Assembly (NCBI GenBank): GCA_964586775.1
Contig: CAZPJD010000295.1
Coordinates: forward strand, 1 to 22,395
Source: JADLEX01 sp964586775
Lineage (GTDB): Bacteria; Lernaellota; Lernaellaia; JACKCT01
Length of the DNA stretch: 22,395 nt
Reading direction: 5' to 3'
The position numbers and the translations under genes were made by a program. A model generated the notes under the pieces. That model did no database searches. It was not told the origin of the DNA and saw nothing but the letters and a program-made list of their open reading frames with translations. Below, piece after piece: positions 1 to 7,579 of the stretch. Numbering within the stretch: position 1 is the first letter of the stretch; each line of letters begins with the position of its first letter.

Positions 1-28
1 CATCGACAACGGCAAAGAGTACGAGAAC

Positions 29-422
29 GTCCCGCCGCTCTCCGGGAATGAGTTCAACGGGCACGCGGGCGCAGGTGGTATCATGCCGCCCAAGGAGTGA
101 GTCCCGCCGCTCTCCGGGAATGAGTTCAACGGGCACCTGATGCCTACAAACACGCGAATCCACGCGCATGGTCCCGCCGCTCTCCGGGAATGAGTTCAAC
201 GGGCACATCAGTCCGATCTCGCGCTCTTGGAGCCGCGTCACCGTCCCGCCGCTCTCCGGGAATGAGTTCAACGGGCACGGCGACCAGCTCGCGGCGGTCC
301 GATCTCCAGAATTTGGTGTCCCGCCGCTCTCCGGGAATGAGTTCAACGGGCACTTGGTGAACGCCGCCGGTTTCGGGACGTTGATCGCGTCCCGCCGCTC
401 TCCGGGAATGAGTTCAACGGGC
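29..422 (+). CRISPR. CRISPR array, 6 repeats visible, truncated by window edge
   Basis: Six copies of a 36-nt repeat start at 29, 101, 171, 243, 318 and 389. The first five are identical; the last loses its final bases, reading GGGCGA instead of GGGCAC at its end. Spacers are 65-100 (36 nt), 137-170 (34), 207-242 (36), 279-317 (39) and 354-388 (35), all unrelated to each other; bases 1-28 are the end of another spacer. The degenerate repeat at the right suggests that is the leader-distal end, so leader and any cas genes should lie left of the window and transcription should run on the + strand. The repeat begins GTCCCG and ends CGGGCAC. A 36-nt length with a GTC start and GGCAC-like end is what I recall for type V-B (Cas12b) repeats, but subtype is inference because no effector, adaptation gene or tracrRNA is visible. 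Confidence 0.97.
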
Positions 423-463
423 GAATTCGCGCGAAATTGACGCACAGCGAACCACTTTTTTTG

Positions 464-485
464 GTTTGCACCCCCCCCTGCAAAC
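464..485. other. Perfect inverted repeat with oligo-C loop downstream of the array
   Basis: GTTTGCA (464-470) and TGCAAAC (479-485) form a perfect 7-bp stem around a loop of eight C residues. It lies 42 bases past the last repeat and is preceded by a T7 run on the + strand. It lacks a downstream U-tract in either orientation, so it is not a classical intrinsic terminator. Function unknown. Confidence 0.5.
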
Positions 486-546
486 ATCATTCCTCGCGCG
501 TTCGGTCGGATCTGCGCACGGACGGCGGAGCTCGGCGGGGGGCTCG

Positions 547-570
547 CGGGCCGATGGGCCGCCCGTTTTT
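547..570 (+). terminator. Possible weak intrinsic terminator
   Basis: CGGGC (547-551) can pair with GCCCG (561-565), followed directly by five T residues (566-570). The stem is short with a 9-nt loop. It would separate transcription coming from the CRISPR array from the aminopeptidase gene. The rest of the 241-base gap between array and gene shows no open frame with coding character and no anti-repeat that would mark a tracrRNA. Confidence 0.35.
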
Positions 571-663
571 CGTTGACGCCCCGCGGCGGATGTGGTGGAG
601 TGCGCCGCGCGTCGGCCTCGCCGATTTCGCTTCCCGTTTTTTCCCGCCGAAGAGGGTTTTGCC

Positions 664-1812
664 ATGAAGGATCCGCGCCTTTCCGAACTCGCCCGGGTGC
701 TCGTCGATTACTCCTGCAAGGTCAAACGCGGCGACGTCGTGATGATCACCGCGATCGGCGTCGACACGCTGCCGCTCGTCAAGGAGATCCACAAGCTGGC
801 GCTGCTGCGCGGCGCGGACTGCGTGGATTACGAGTTCATCGACCAGGAGATCACGCGCGATTTCTACAACCTCGCCGACAAACGGCAGATCGCGTGGTTC
901 CCGCAGCACAAGCTCGACTTCATGAAGAAGGTGACGTGCTACATCGCCGTGCGCGGATCGGACAACTCGATGGTCTTCGCCAACGCCGACCAGCGCAGCA
1001 TCGGCGAGCGGTCCAAGGTGATGCACCCGATCCTCGACCAGCGCGTCAACCACACCCGCTGGGTGGTGACCATCTATCCCACGCACGCCACGGCGCAGGA
1101 AGCGAAGATGAGCCGCGAGGAGTTCGAGGACTTCTACTTCGGCGCGACGATTTACGACTACGCGGCGCTCAAGCGTCGGCAGGCGAAGCTCGCGCGGCTC
1201 ATGGAACGCACGCGCGAGGTGCGCATTCTGGCGAGCGACACCGACCTGACGTTTTCGATCGCGGGCATGCCGGCGATTTCGTGCTTCGGCGACCGCAACA
1301 TCCCCGACGGCGAGGTCTTCACCGCCCCGGTGCGCGACTCGGTGAACGGGCACATCAAATACAACGCCCCGTCGATCTATCAGGGCAAGGAGTTCGACGG
1401 CGTGTACTTCGAATTCAAGGCCGGCCAGATCGTCAAAGCGGAGTGCGGGCCGATGACGAAGGCGCTCAACGAGGTGCTCGACACCGACGAGGGCGCCCGC
1501 TATATCGGCGAGTGGTCGATCGGCACCAACCCCAACATCCGCAAGCCCATGCGCAACATCCTGTTCGACGAGAAGATCTTCGGCTCGATCCACCTGACGC
1601 CGGGCCGCGCCTACGACGAGTGCGACAACGGCAACCGCTCGGCGGTGCACTGGGATCTGGTGAAGATCCTGGTCGGCGACGGCGAGATCCTCTTCGACGG
1701 CAAGACGATTCAGAAAAACGGCGTCTTCGTCCACAAGGATCTGCACGATCTCAACCCGCCCAAGGAACGCAAGCAGGCCGAGTCGTACCTGAAGAAGAAC
1801 GGCAGGAAGTAG
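664..1812 (+). CDS. M29-family metallo-aminopeptidase
   Basis: A cytosolic aminopeptidase of 382 residues that removes N-terminal amino acids from peptides, similar to thermophilic aminopeptidases AmpS/AmpT/PepS. The six metal ligands of the M29 fold can be placed: Glu217 in GEVFTAP, Glu283 in GEWSIG, His310 in IHLTPG, Tyr317, and His329 and Asp331 in HWD. Length is slightly below the usual 400-410. The ATG at 664 is chosen because the family N-terminus (MKDPRLSELARVLVDYS) begins there and a GAGG-type ribosome site lies just upstream; the frame stays open further 5' but without family similarity. The gene stands alone, converging on the toxin-antitoxin pair with an 18-base gap. A TTGACG hexamer at 573-578 could be a -35 element, but I see no good -10. 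Peptide specificity cannot be told from sequence. Confidence 0.93.
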   Translation: MKDPRLSELARVLVDYSCKVKRGDVVMITAIGVDTLPLVKEIHKLALLRGADCVDYEFIDQEITRDFYNLADKRQIAWFPQHKLDFMKKVTCYIAVRGSDNSMVFANADQRSIGERSKVMHPILDQRVNHTRWVVTIYPTHATAQEAKMSREEFEDFYFGATIYDYAALKRRQAKLARLMERTREVRILASDTDLTFSIAGMPAISCFGDRNIPDGEVFTAPVRDSVNGHIKYNAPSIYQGKEFDGVYFEFKAGQIVKAECGPMTKALNEVLDTDEGARYIGEWSIGTNPNIRKPMRNILFDEKIFGSIHLTPGRAYDECDNGNRSAVHWDLVKILVGDGEILFDGKTIQKNGVFVHKDLHDLNPPKERKQAESYLKKNGRK

Positions 1813-1830
1813 CGGATCGGCGGCGCGCGG

Positions 1831-2247
1831 TCAGCGAGCCGCGAACGGATTGCGGACGCGAACGTCGCCGAACTTCGCGCCGTCGGACAGGTCCTCGGTC
1901 CACAGCACCGTCGCGCCCATGGCCTGCGCGGAACGCACGATCATCGCGTCCCAGAAGTGGATGCGGTGATGCGAGGCGATCTCGATCGCGCCGAGCAAGT
2001 CGTCGCCGGTCGGGCGGTGAAGATGCCAATCGGTGAAGTCGCGGACGATTTCGGACGCCACTCGCGATGTCAGCGGCGAAGCGATCTTGCGCGTGGAAAC
2101 GACGAAAAACTCAGCCAAAACCTGCGTGCTGAGTGCACCCCGATCTTCGGTCATCAGTCGGTCGAGTAACCGACCCGCGATCACTCTCTTCGTTCCGGCG
2201 CTCGCGTCGTGGGCATATACGAGAATATTGGCGTCGACGAACTCCAC
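1831..2247 (-). CDS. PIN-domain ribonuclease toxin (VapC-like)
   Basis: A 138-residue PIN-domain protein, probably the endoribonuclease toxin of a type II toxin-antitoxin module. The four acidic PIN residues are visible: Asp near the N-terminus in VDANILVYAHD, Glu in QVLAEFF, Asp in HFWDAMIV, and Asp in WTEDLSDG. I choose the GTG at 2247 because the PIN fold begins at that residue and the antitoxin stop codon lies one base upstream, indicating translational coupling; the longer frame to 2292 only adds sequence overlapping the antitoxin. The active site looks intact. The RNA target cannot be inferred. Confidence 0.88.
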   Translation of the reverse strand: MEFVDANILVYAHDASAGTKRVIAGRLLDRLMTEDRGALSTQVLAEFFVVSTRKIASPLTSRVASEIVRDFTDWHLHRPTGDDLLGAIEIASHHRIHFWDAMIVRSAQAMGATVLWTEDLSDGAKFGDVRVRNPFAAR

Positions 2248-2248
2248 G

Positions 2249-2506
2249 CTATCGCTCGTGCAGTTCGTCGCGCGTCCACGATGCGCGGCCACCCGTTCCG
2301 AGGTTGTAGCCTTTTTTCAGCCGCGCTCGAATTCGCCGAAACGATGCGTCTCGACGGTCTTTCTCCCGCTGGGCTTGGTCGCGAATTCCCGATTCAACCA
2401 TTTTCGCCACCCAACGGGACACGGGGATGCCCGCGCTTTGGGCGAGTCTTTTCGCCTGCGCCGCCGCATCCTCGCTGATGGCGACCGTTACCCTCGAACG
2501 CGCCAT
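2249..2506 (-). CDS. Ribbon-helix-helix antitoxin of the PIN toxin
   Basis: An 85-residue small protein directly upstream of the PIN toxin. Residues 4-12 (SRVTVAISE) look like the RHH beta strand, followed by two helices (DAAAQAKRLAQSAG and SRWVAKMVESGIRD), as in CopG/Arc-type DNA-binding antitoxins. The C-terminal part is basic and ends in GGRASWTRDELHER, the type of tail that wraps around PIN toxins. ATG at 2506 follows a modest AAGGGA ribosome site. RHH antitoxins usually repress their own promoter. Specific family (VapB subclass) not assigned. Confidence 0.85.
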   Translation of the reverse strand: MARSRVTVAISEDAAAQAKRLAQSAGIPVSRWVAKMVESGIRDQAQREKDRRDASFRRIRARLKKGYNLGTGGRASWTRDELHER

Positions 2507-2525
2507 GTCCAGTCCCTTCGTTCAA

Positions 2526-2534
2526 ATACCGTAT
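2526..2534. promoter_or_regulatory. Candidate antitoxin operator
   Basis: ATAC-C-GTAT is a small perfect dyad between the -10 element and the antitoxin start, where an RHH autorepressor would be expected to bind. Positional inference only. Confidence 0.35.
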
Positions 2535-2539
2535 CACGC

Positions 2540-2568
2540 ATTATAGCGCGGACCGCGCCGAACCCCAA
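2540..2568 (-). promoter_or_regulatory. Sigma70-type promoter of the toxin-antitoxin pair
   Basis: On the minus strand TTGGGG (2568-2563), a 17-base spacer, then a perfect TATAAT (2545-2540). It lies 34 bases upstream of the antitoxin ATG. Unusually consensus-like for this GC-rich sequence. Confidence 0.7.
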
Positions 2569-2711
2569 CGATGAGTGCCGCGACCGCGCGCTGCCGATTC
2601 GAGCCCCCCAATCCCCGACCGCTCCCGCCCCTTGACGCACGAAAATCCGCGCCCAGTAATCATGCCTCCCAGCGATGTCAAGACCCCTTAACTTGCTGAT
2701 TCTGTTAGGGA

Positions 2712-2757
2712 AAAAATCATTTTTCGCGGTTGACAGCCCGTGGGCGGTGGTTAGGTT
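2712..2757 (+). promoter_or_regulatory. Candidate hsp20 promoter with AT-rich upstream element
   Basis: A consensus TTGACA lies at 2730-2735, with TAGGTT as a weak -10 at 2752-2757 (16-base spacer). Just upstream, AAAAAT-C-ATTTTT (2712-2724) is a dyad and the most AT-rich stretch here, suitable as an UP element. No CIRCE element is seen. This is the most informative part of the 302-base gap 2546-2847, which otherwise shows no gene. Confidence 0.45.
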
Positions 2758-2847
2758 TTCCTCGGACGGAGCACAGGGTCCCAAGGAGTTGGGGCCGGGA
2801 CATAAACCGAAGGACCAAGCACCAAACCGCAACGCAGGAGGCACGCC

Positions 2848-3276
2848 ATGACCCTCATCCGCTGGAACGAAACCTTCCCCACCACCGCTTTCGATCGTCT
2901 TTTCGACAACTGGTTCGAGCGCGTCGCGCCCGAGCGCACCAACGTCGCCTTCGCCCCGCGCGTCAACGTGTGGGAAGACGCCGACAACATCTTCCTCGCG
3001 CTGGAGCTGCCGGGCCTCGCCAAGGAGGACGTGAAGATCCACGTCGAGAACGGCCGGCTCACGATCTCGGGCGAGAACAAGTTCGAGCGCGACGAGAAGA
3101 AGGAGACCTTCCACCTCGTCGAGCGCCGCTACGGCCGCTTCGAGCGCAGCTTCAACCTGGGCGATCAGGTCGATGTCGAGAAGATCGCGGCCAAGATGGA
3201 CAAGGGCATCCTGACCGTCACGCTCGGCAAGAAGGACATCAGCAAGCCGAAGCAGATCGAGGTCGAGGTTCACTGA
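2848..3276 (+). CDS. Hsp20 / alpha-crystallin family small heat-shock protein
   Basis: A 142-residue ATP-independent chaperone that holds unfolding proteins in a refoldable state. After a short N-terminal arm (residues 1-37), the alpha-crystallin domain runs from about 38 to 132, with the characteristic ELPGLAKEDVKIHVENGRL segment and the GILTVTLGK strand. The C-terminal tail is short. The start is preceded by a perfect AGGAGG at 2836-2841. The gene is monocistronic, with its own promoter region and a strong downstream terminator, as expected for a stress gene. Length and domain order are normal. Confidence 0.96.
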   Translation: MTLIRWNETFPTTAFDRLFDNWFERVAPERTNVAFAPRVNVWEDADNIFLALELPGLAKEDVKIHVENGRLTISGENKFERDEKKETFHLVERRYGRFERSFNLGDQVDVEKIAAKMDKGILTVTLGKKDISKPKQIEVEVH

Positions 3277-3338
3277 CCGAGCTGATCGGCCGTACTCGGG
3301 CCGGGTCGGTTCGCCGCCCGGCTCGTCGCCATAGACCC

Positions 3339-3372
3339 GCCCCGGCCACCCGGCCGGGGCTTCGTTTTGCTT
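3339..3372 (+). terminator. Rho-independent terminator of hsp20
   Basis: GCCCCGGCC (3339-3347), loop ACCC, GGCCGGGGC (3352-3360): a perfect 9-bp GC stem followed by TTCGTTTTGCTT. It ends the hsp20 transcript and insulates the lipoprotein gene. Confidence 0.85.
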
Positions 3373-3389
3373 GATTTGCGGCGACGCGC

Positions 3390-3418
3390 TTGACATGCCG
3401 CGCCCCATTGGGCGCAAT
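3390..3418 (+). promoter_or_regulatory. Candidate promoter of the lipoprotein gene
   Basis: TTGACA at 3390-3395, 17-base spacer, CGCAAT at 3413-3418. The -35 is consensus and the -10 weak, the same pattern as upstream of ilvB. It lies 28 bases before the ATG. Confidence 0.4.
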
Positions 3419-3446
3419 ACACGCGCTCCTCTGCGGTGGTTCAAAA

Positions 3447-3929
3447 ATGCGATTACGACAACTGGCGGTGGCGGCGACCTTGCTGGCCGTGTGCGTCGCA
3501 CTCGCGTCGTGCGGGTCCGACACGCCCATCGCCGATCCGCGCCGCCCGGACGACGCCGCGCCGCCGCGCGAACGCACCGACGAGGACGACGCGAACCGGA
3601 TGCCCTTCGAGTTCCAGGGCTCGCCCGTCGAGGCCCGTTGGCGCGATGCGGTGAAGGACGTGCCGACGTGGCGCGCGGACGCCGCCGCGTGCCGCGCGTA
3701 TTGCGAAGACTGGTGCCCCCGCGCGGCCGAGTGTCTCGTCGGGCCGTTTTCGCACATCGGTCGGTGCAAGGCGCTGTGCCTGGATCCGTGTACCGAAGGT
3801 TTGTGGCCCACCGAATTCGCGGCGTGCGCTCGCGAGGCAAAGGATTGCAAGGAATTGCGCGAGTGCGCCCGCGACCTGCGCGAGGTCTTTGAGTTGCACC
3901 CGGGCGCGAAGAACGGCGACGCGCCCTGA
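3447..3929 (+). CDS. Cysteine-rich predicted lipoprotein
   Basis: A 160-residue protein of unknown function. Residues 1-21 form a lipoprotein signal peptide (MRLRQ, a hydrophobic core, then LAS-C with Cys22 as lipidation site), placing it in the cell envelope. Residues 23-60 are Pro/Asp/Arg-rich and probably a flexible tether. The region from about 75 to 145 carries ten cysteines at short spacings (CRAYCEDWC, EC, RCKALC, C, C, C, C), a pattern of disulfide-bonded Cys-rich modules seen in many deltaproteobacterial lipoproteins. I choose the ATG at 3447 because the signal peptide starts there; the frame is open from 3390. It converges on the pheA fusion gene with only six bases between stop codons and no terminator. 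Confidence 0.8.
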   Translation: MRLRQLAVAATLLAVCVALASCGSDTPIADPRRPDDAAPPRERTDEDDANRMPFEFQGSPVEARWRDAVKDVPTWRADAAACRAYCEDWCPRAAECLVGPFSHIGRCKALCLDPCTEGLWPTEFAACAREAKDCKELRECARDLREVFELHPGAKNGDAP

Positions 3930-3935
3930 TTCGCG

Positions 3936-5975
3936 TTACACCGCGCCGACCGCCCGCTCCATCGCGGCGAGTTTCGCCGCCAGTTCGTTCAGCATCGGCG
4001 TGGTCAGCGCCTGCGGGCCGTCGCACAGCGCCTTGTCGGGATCCGGGTGCGACTCGACGATGAGCCCGTCGGCCCCTGCCGCGCGCGCCGCCAGCGCCAT
4101 GGGCACGATGATGTCGCGCTCGCCCGCCGCGTGGCTGGGATCGACGATGACCGGCAGGTGCGTGAGACGCTTGAGCACCGGCACGGCCTGAAGATCCAGC
4201 GTGTTGCGCGTGGCGTTTTCGAACGTGCGGATGCCGCGCTCGCACAGCACGACCTGCGTGTTGCCGCCGGCGAGGATGTATTCCGCGGCGAGCAGCAGCT
4301 CCTCGATCGACGACATCATCCCGCGCTTGAGCAGAATGGGTCTCGCGCAGCGACCCGCCTCGGCGAGCAGCGCGAAGTTTTGCATGTTGCGCGCGCCGAT
4401 CTGCAGCATGTCGGCCTGCTGGGCGACGCGCTGCACGTCCTGCGGCGTGAGCACCTCGGTCACGATCGGCAGGCCGAACTTGCGCCCGGCCTCGACGAGC
4501 AGGTCGAGCCCTTCCCACCCCATACCCTGAAACGAATAGGGCGACGAGCGCGGTTTGAAGACCCCGCCGCGCAGCATGACCGCGCCGGCCTCGCGCACGA
4601 TGCGCGCCGACTCGAAGATCTGCTCGCGGCTCTCGACCGCGCACGGCCCGGCGATGAGCGCGAACACGCCGCCGCCGATGAGGGCGTTGCCGATTTTGAT
4701 CTGCGTGTCGCGGCGGCCCGCGTCGCGCGCGGCGAGGCGATAGGGCTTGGGCTTGCCGGGTTTCGGCGCGGGCGTCTCGCACACGGGCGCGGCGTCGGGC
4801 GGCGCGCCGAGCTCGACCTCGGGCTCGACGCCCTCATAGCCCTTGGTGCGGATGGGGTAGCAGCCCAGCACCTTGAGCACGCGGGCGCGTTCGCGCATCG
4901 CATCGAGCGCGGTCGTCATGCGCGGGTCGTCCACGTGGCCCTCGACGTCGATGTAGAACTGGTACTCCCACGGCGTGTTGGCGAGCGGGCGGCTTTCGAG
5001 TTTGACCATGTTGACGTGCGCGTCGTGCAGGGGACGCAGGCACGCGAGCAGCGCGCCCTCGGAGTGATCGGTGACGAGCACGAGCGAGGTCTTGCACGGG
5101 ATGCGCCGGTCGTACGCCACGGCCTTTTTCGCGCAGACCACGAACTTGGTGTAGTTCTCGCGCTGGTCGGCGATGTCCCGCTTGAGCACGGCCAGGCCAT
5201 AGGCGGCGGCCGCTTCCTCGCTGGCGATGGCGGTGTGCGTGACGTCCTGCATGTCGCGAACGCGGCGCACGGCTTCGGCCGTGTCGGTGAAGCTCTCGAT
5301 GGCGCAGTGGGGCATCTGCGCGAGGAATTCGCCGCACTGGAGCAGCGCCTGCGGGTGCGACGCGATGTGGCGGATCATGCCCATCGGCGTGCCCTCGATG
5401 CCGATCAGGCAGTGTTCGACGCGCCAGACTTCTTCGCCGACGATGACGAGCGACGAGGTCTCGAGCAAGCGGTAGGTGGCGTTGATGCTGCCCGCGATCG
5501 TGTTTTCAAGGGGCAGCACGACGAAGTCCACGTCGCCCGTCTCGCACGCGGCGACGGCTTCGGGAAACCCGCGATAGCCGACGAACGCGCACGCGCCCGC
5601 CTTGGCGCCGAAGTATTTTTGCGCGGCGAGGTGGCTGTACGCGCCCTCGACGCCTTGGAACGCCACCTTGACGAGCGAGGCGGACTCGCCCTGCGCGCGC
5701 GCGGCCAAATGGCGCTGCTGGTCGTCGACCGAATATTCGAGAATGTCGTGAAAGATCTTGCGCACGAAGTAGGGGTTGAGGCCCCGGTCGCGCGCGCGTT
5801 TTTCGAGCTGGGCCAACAATTCCTTCTCGCGGTCGCGGTCGCGCAGCAGCGCCGCGGGCGAGTTGGCCTTGGCGTCGGCCACGCGCTCGACGAGCCCCAC
5901 GCGCCGCGCCAGCGCCGCCAGCAGCGCCTCGTCGGTTTCGTCGAGCTCGCGGCGCAGATCCTCGAGTCCGCTCAT
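3936..5975 (-). CDS. Trifunctional chorismate mutase / prephenate dehydratase / DAHP synthase
   Basis: A 679-residue fusion joining the first shikimate-pathway enzyme to the Phe branch. Residues 4-90 are an AroQ chorismate mutase with the E. coli-type active site (Arg8, Arg25, Lys36, Asp46, Arg49, Glu50, Ser82, Gln86). Residues about 103-285 are prephenate dehydratase; its catalytic TRF motif reads TKF at 276-278. Residues about 295-375 are an ACT domain with the Phe-binding GALL and ESRP (327-330) motifs. A Pro/Lys-rich linker (about 380-425) leads to a type I-beta DAHP synthase (426-679) with GPCAVES, KPRSSPYSFQG, IGARNMQN, LLKRG and DPSHA. The DAHP synthase lacks its own N-terminal regulatory domain, so the ACT domain may control it too (inference). 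No stop or frameshift interrupts it. The start is coupled to cimA by an ATGA overlap; last gene of the ilv operon. Confidence 0.93.
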   Translation of the reverse strand: MSGLEDLRRELDETDEALLAALARRVGLVERVADAKANSPAALLRDRDREKELLAQLEKRARDRGLNPYFVRKIFHDILEYSVDDQQRHLAARAQGESASLVKVAFQGVEGAYSHLAAQKYFGAKAGACAFVGYRGFPEAVAACETGDVDFVVLPLENTIAGSINATYRLLETSSLVIVGEEVWRVEHCLIGIEGTPMGMIRHIASHPQALLQCGEFLAQMPHCAIESFTDTAEAVRRVRDMQDVTHTAIASEEAAAAYGLAVLKRDIADQRENYTKFVVCAKKAVAYDRRIPCKTSLVLVTDHSEGALLACLRPLHDAHVNMVKLESRPLANTPWEYQFYIDVEGHVDDPRMTTALDAMRERARVLKVLGCYPIRTKGYEGVEPEVELGAPPDAAPVCETPAPKPGKPKPYRLAARDAGRRDTQIKIGNALIGGGVFALIAGPCAVESREQIFESARIVREAGAVMLRGGVFKPRSSPYSFQGMGWEGLDLLVEAGRKFGLPIVTEVLTPQDVQRVAQQADMLQIGARNMQNFALLAEAGRCARPILLKRGMMSSIEELLLAAEYILAGGNTQVVLCERGIRTFENATRNTLDLQAVPVLKRLTHLPVIVDPSHAAGERDIIVPMALAARAAGADGLIVESHPDPDKALCDGPQALTTPMLNELAAKLAAMERAVGAV

Positions 5976-7579
5976 GTCCGTTTTCCGTTTCGTCGATGCT
6001 GATAAAGGCCCCAGACGATCGCGTCGTACAGGGCGTCCCAACTGGCCTTGATGACGTTTTCGCTCACGCCGATCGTGCCCCAGGTCGTGTGCCCGTCGCC
6101 GGTTTCGATCAGGACGCGGGTGATGGCCTTCGTGCCGTCGGCACCTTCGAGCACGCGGACCTTGTAGTCGAGCAGCGAGATCAGCCGCAGTTCCTCGAAC
6201 GCGGGTTCGAGGCACTGGCGCAGCGCGTTGTCGAGGGCGTTGACGGGGCCATTGCCCTCGGCGGCGGTGACGTAGCGTTTGCCGCGCACGCGCACCTTGA
6301 CCGTCGCGTCCACCAGCATGTCGCGCTCGGTGCGCCGGTGCAGGTGGATGTCGTAAGCGTCCACGGTGAAGTACGGCTTCAGCAGTTTCGCCTCGCGAAG
6401 CAGCAACAGGCCGAGCGACGCGTCCGCCGCCTCGTAGGTGTAGCCCTGATATTCCAGGTTCTTCACGCGCCCCAGCAGATGCTCGAGCTGATCTTTGCCG
6501 AGCTTCAGGCCGAGCTCCGCCGCGCGGTGCAGGATCATCGATCGGCCCGCGATTTCCGACACCACGAGCTTGTTGACGTTGCCCACGAGGCGCGGATCGA
6601 CGTGCTCGTAGGTGCGCGCGTCGCGCCGCACCGCCGAGCCGTGCGCGCCGCCCTTGTGCGCGAAGGCGCTCTTGCCCACGTAAGGCTGATACGGATCGTG
6701 GTGCAGGTTCGCCACCTCGCTGACGAAGTGCGACACGTCGGTGATCTCGGCGAGTTTGCCCGGCGGCAGGCAGCGCCGGTTCATCTTGATCTCCAGCGTC
6801 GGCGCGATGGTGCACAGGTTCGCGTTGCCGGTGCGTTCGCCGTAGCCGTTCACGGTTCCCTGCACCATCACGCACCCGCGCTCGACGGCGACGAGGCTGC
6901 TGGCGACCGCGCAGCCGATGTCGTTGTGGGTGTGGATGCCGAGCCGCGCGAACCCCTCGCGGCGCAGCTCATCGACGATCTCGGCCACGCGCCCGGGCAG
7001 CGTGCCGCCGTTGGTGTCGCACAGCACCACGAAGTCGGCGCCCGCATCCGCCGCGGCGCGCAGCGTGGCCTTGGCGTAGACGGGATTCGCCGCGAAGCCG
7101 TCGAAGAAATGCTCGGCGTCGTAGATCACCTCGCGGCCCTGCGATTTCAGGTACGCCACCGAGTCGCCGATCATGGCGAGGTTTTCTTCCTCGGTGGTCT
7201 CCAGCGCGACGCGCACATGAAAGTCCCACGTCTTGCCGAAGATGCAGATCTTGTTCGCGCCCGAACCGAGCAGCGCGCGCAGGCCCTCGTCGCGCGACGC
7301 GTCGGTCTTCTTGCGCCGCGTCGCGCCAAACGCCACGAGCGCCGGAGCGACATCGGGATCGTCTTTCAGCACGCGGAAGAGCTCGCCGTCCTTGGGGTTC
7401 GAGCCCGGGTAGCCCGCCTCGATGTACGCGACGCCGAGCTGCGCGAGCCGCCGCGCGATCTTGACCTTGTCGAGCAGCGAGAGCGTCATGCCCTCGCGGG
7501 CCGCGCCGTCGCGCAGCGTGGTGTCGTAGAGGACGACCTCGCCCGAATCCGCGGGCGGCGCGGCGCGGCGCGGACTCAT
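5972..7579 (-). CDS. cimA: (R)-citramalate synthase
   Basis: A 535-residue enzyme that condenses pyruvate with acetyl-CoA to citramalate, the entry to isoleucine without threonine deaminase. The DRE-TIM barrel starts at DTTLRDGAAREGMTLS (about 19-34), carries the GIHTHNDIGCAVA metal-binding segment, and is followed by the LeuA-type C-terminal regulatory domain (about 400-520). The segments NGYGERTGNANL and SAFAHKGGAHGSAV match the long Geobacter-type CimA rather than LeuA or homocitrate synthase. Start and stop both sit in 4-bp ATGA overlaps, with leuB upstream and the pheA fusion downstream, so expression is tightly coupled. LeuB from the same operon probably carries out the later dehydrogenase step. 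Citramalate specificity is inferred from family resemblance. Confidence 0.92.
   Translation of the reverse strand: MSPRRAAPPADSGEVVLYDTTLRDGAAREGMTLSLLDKVKIARRLAQLGVAYIEAGYPGSNPKDGELFRVLKDDPDVAPALVAFGATRRKKTDASRDEGLRALLGSGANKICIFGKTWDFHVRVALETTEEENLAMIGDSVAYLKSQGREVIYDAEHFFDGFAANPVYAKATLRAAADAGADFVVLCDTNGGTLPGRVAEIVDELRREGFARLGIHTHNDIGCAVASSLVAVERGCVMVQGTVNGYGERTGNANLCTIAPTLEIKMNRRCLPPGKLAEITDVSHFVSEVANLHHDPYQPYVGKSAFAHKGGAHGSAVRRDARTYEHVDPRLVGNVNKLVVSEIAGRSMILHRAAELGLKLGKDQLEHLLGRVKNLEYQGYTYEAADASLGLLLLREAKLLKPYFTVDAYDIHLHRRTERDMLVDATVKVRVRGKRYVTAAEGNGPVNALDNALRQCLEPAFEELRLISLLDYKVRVLEGADGTKAITRVLIETGDGHTTWGTIGVSENVIKASWDALYDAIVWGLYQHRRNGKRT

Noticed and set aside
144..440. Small open frames on both strands across the first 440 bases, encoding a repeated peptide
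   Set aside because: They are produced by the 36-nt CRISPR repeats, whose unit plus spacer length is sometimes a multiple of three.
2637..2670. Minus-strand ATTACTGGGCG similarity to a 16S rRNA segment
   Set aside because: Only about 11 bases match, with no surrounding rRNA sequence; chance resemblance.
4047..6002. Long + strand frames opposite the pheA, cimA, leuA, ilvB and carboxyltransferase genes
   Set aside because: Low-complexity Arg/Ala/His-rich translations typical of antisense frames in GC-rich genes; the minus-strand frames carry full family motifs.
5976..6875. Upstream extension of the pheA fusion frame to 6875
   Set aside because: It overlaps cimA entirely and has shadow composition; the ATG at 5975 starts the chorismate mutase domain and is coupled to cimA.
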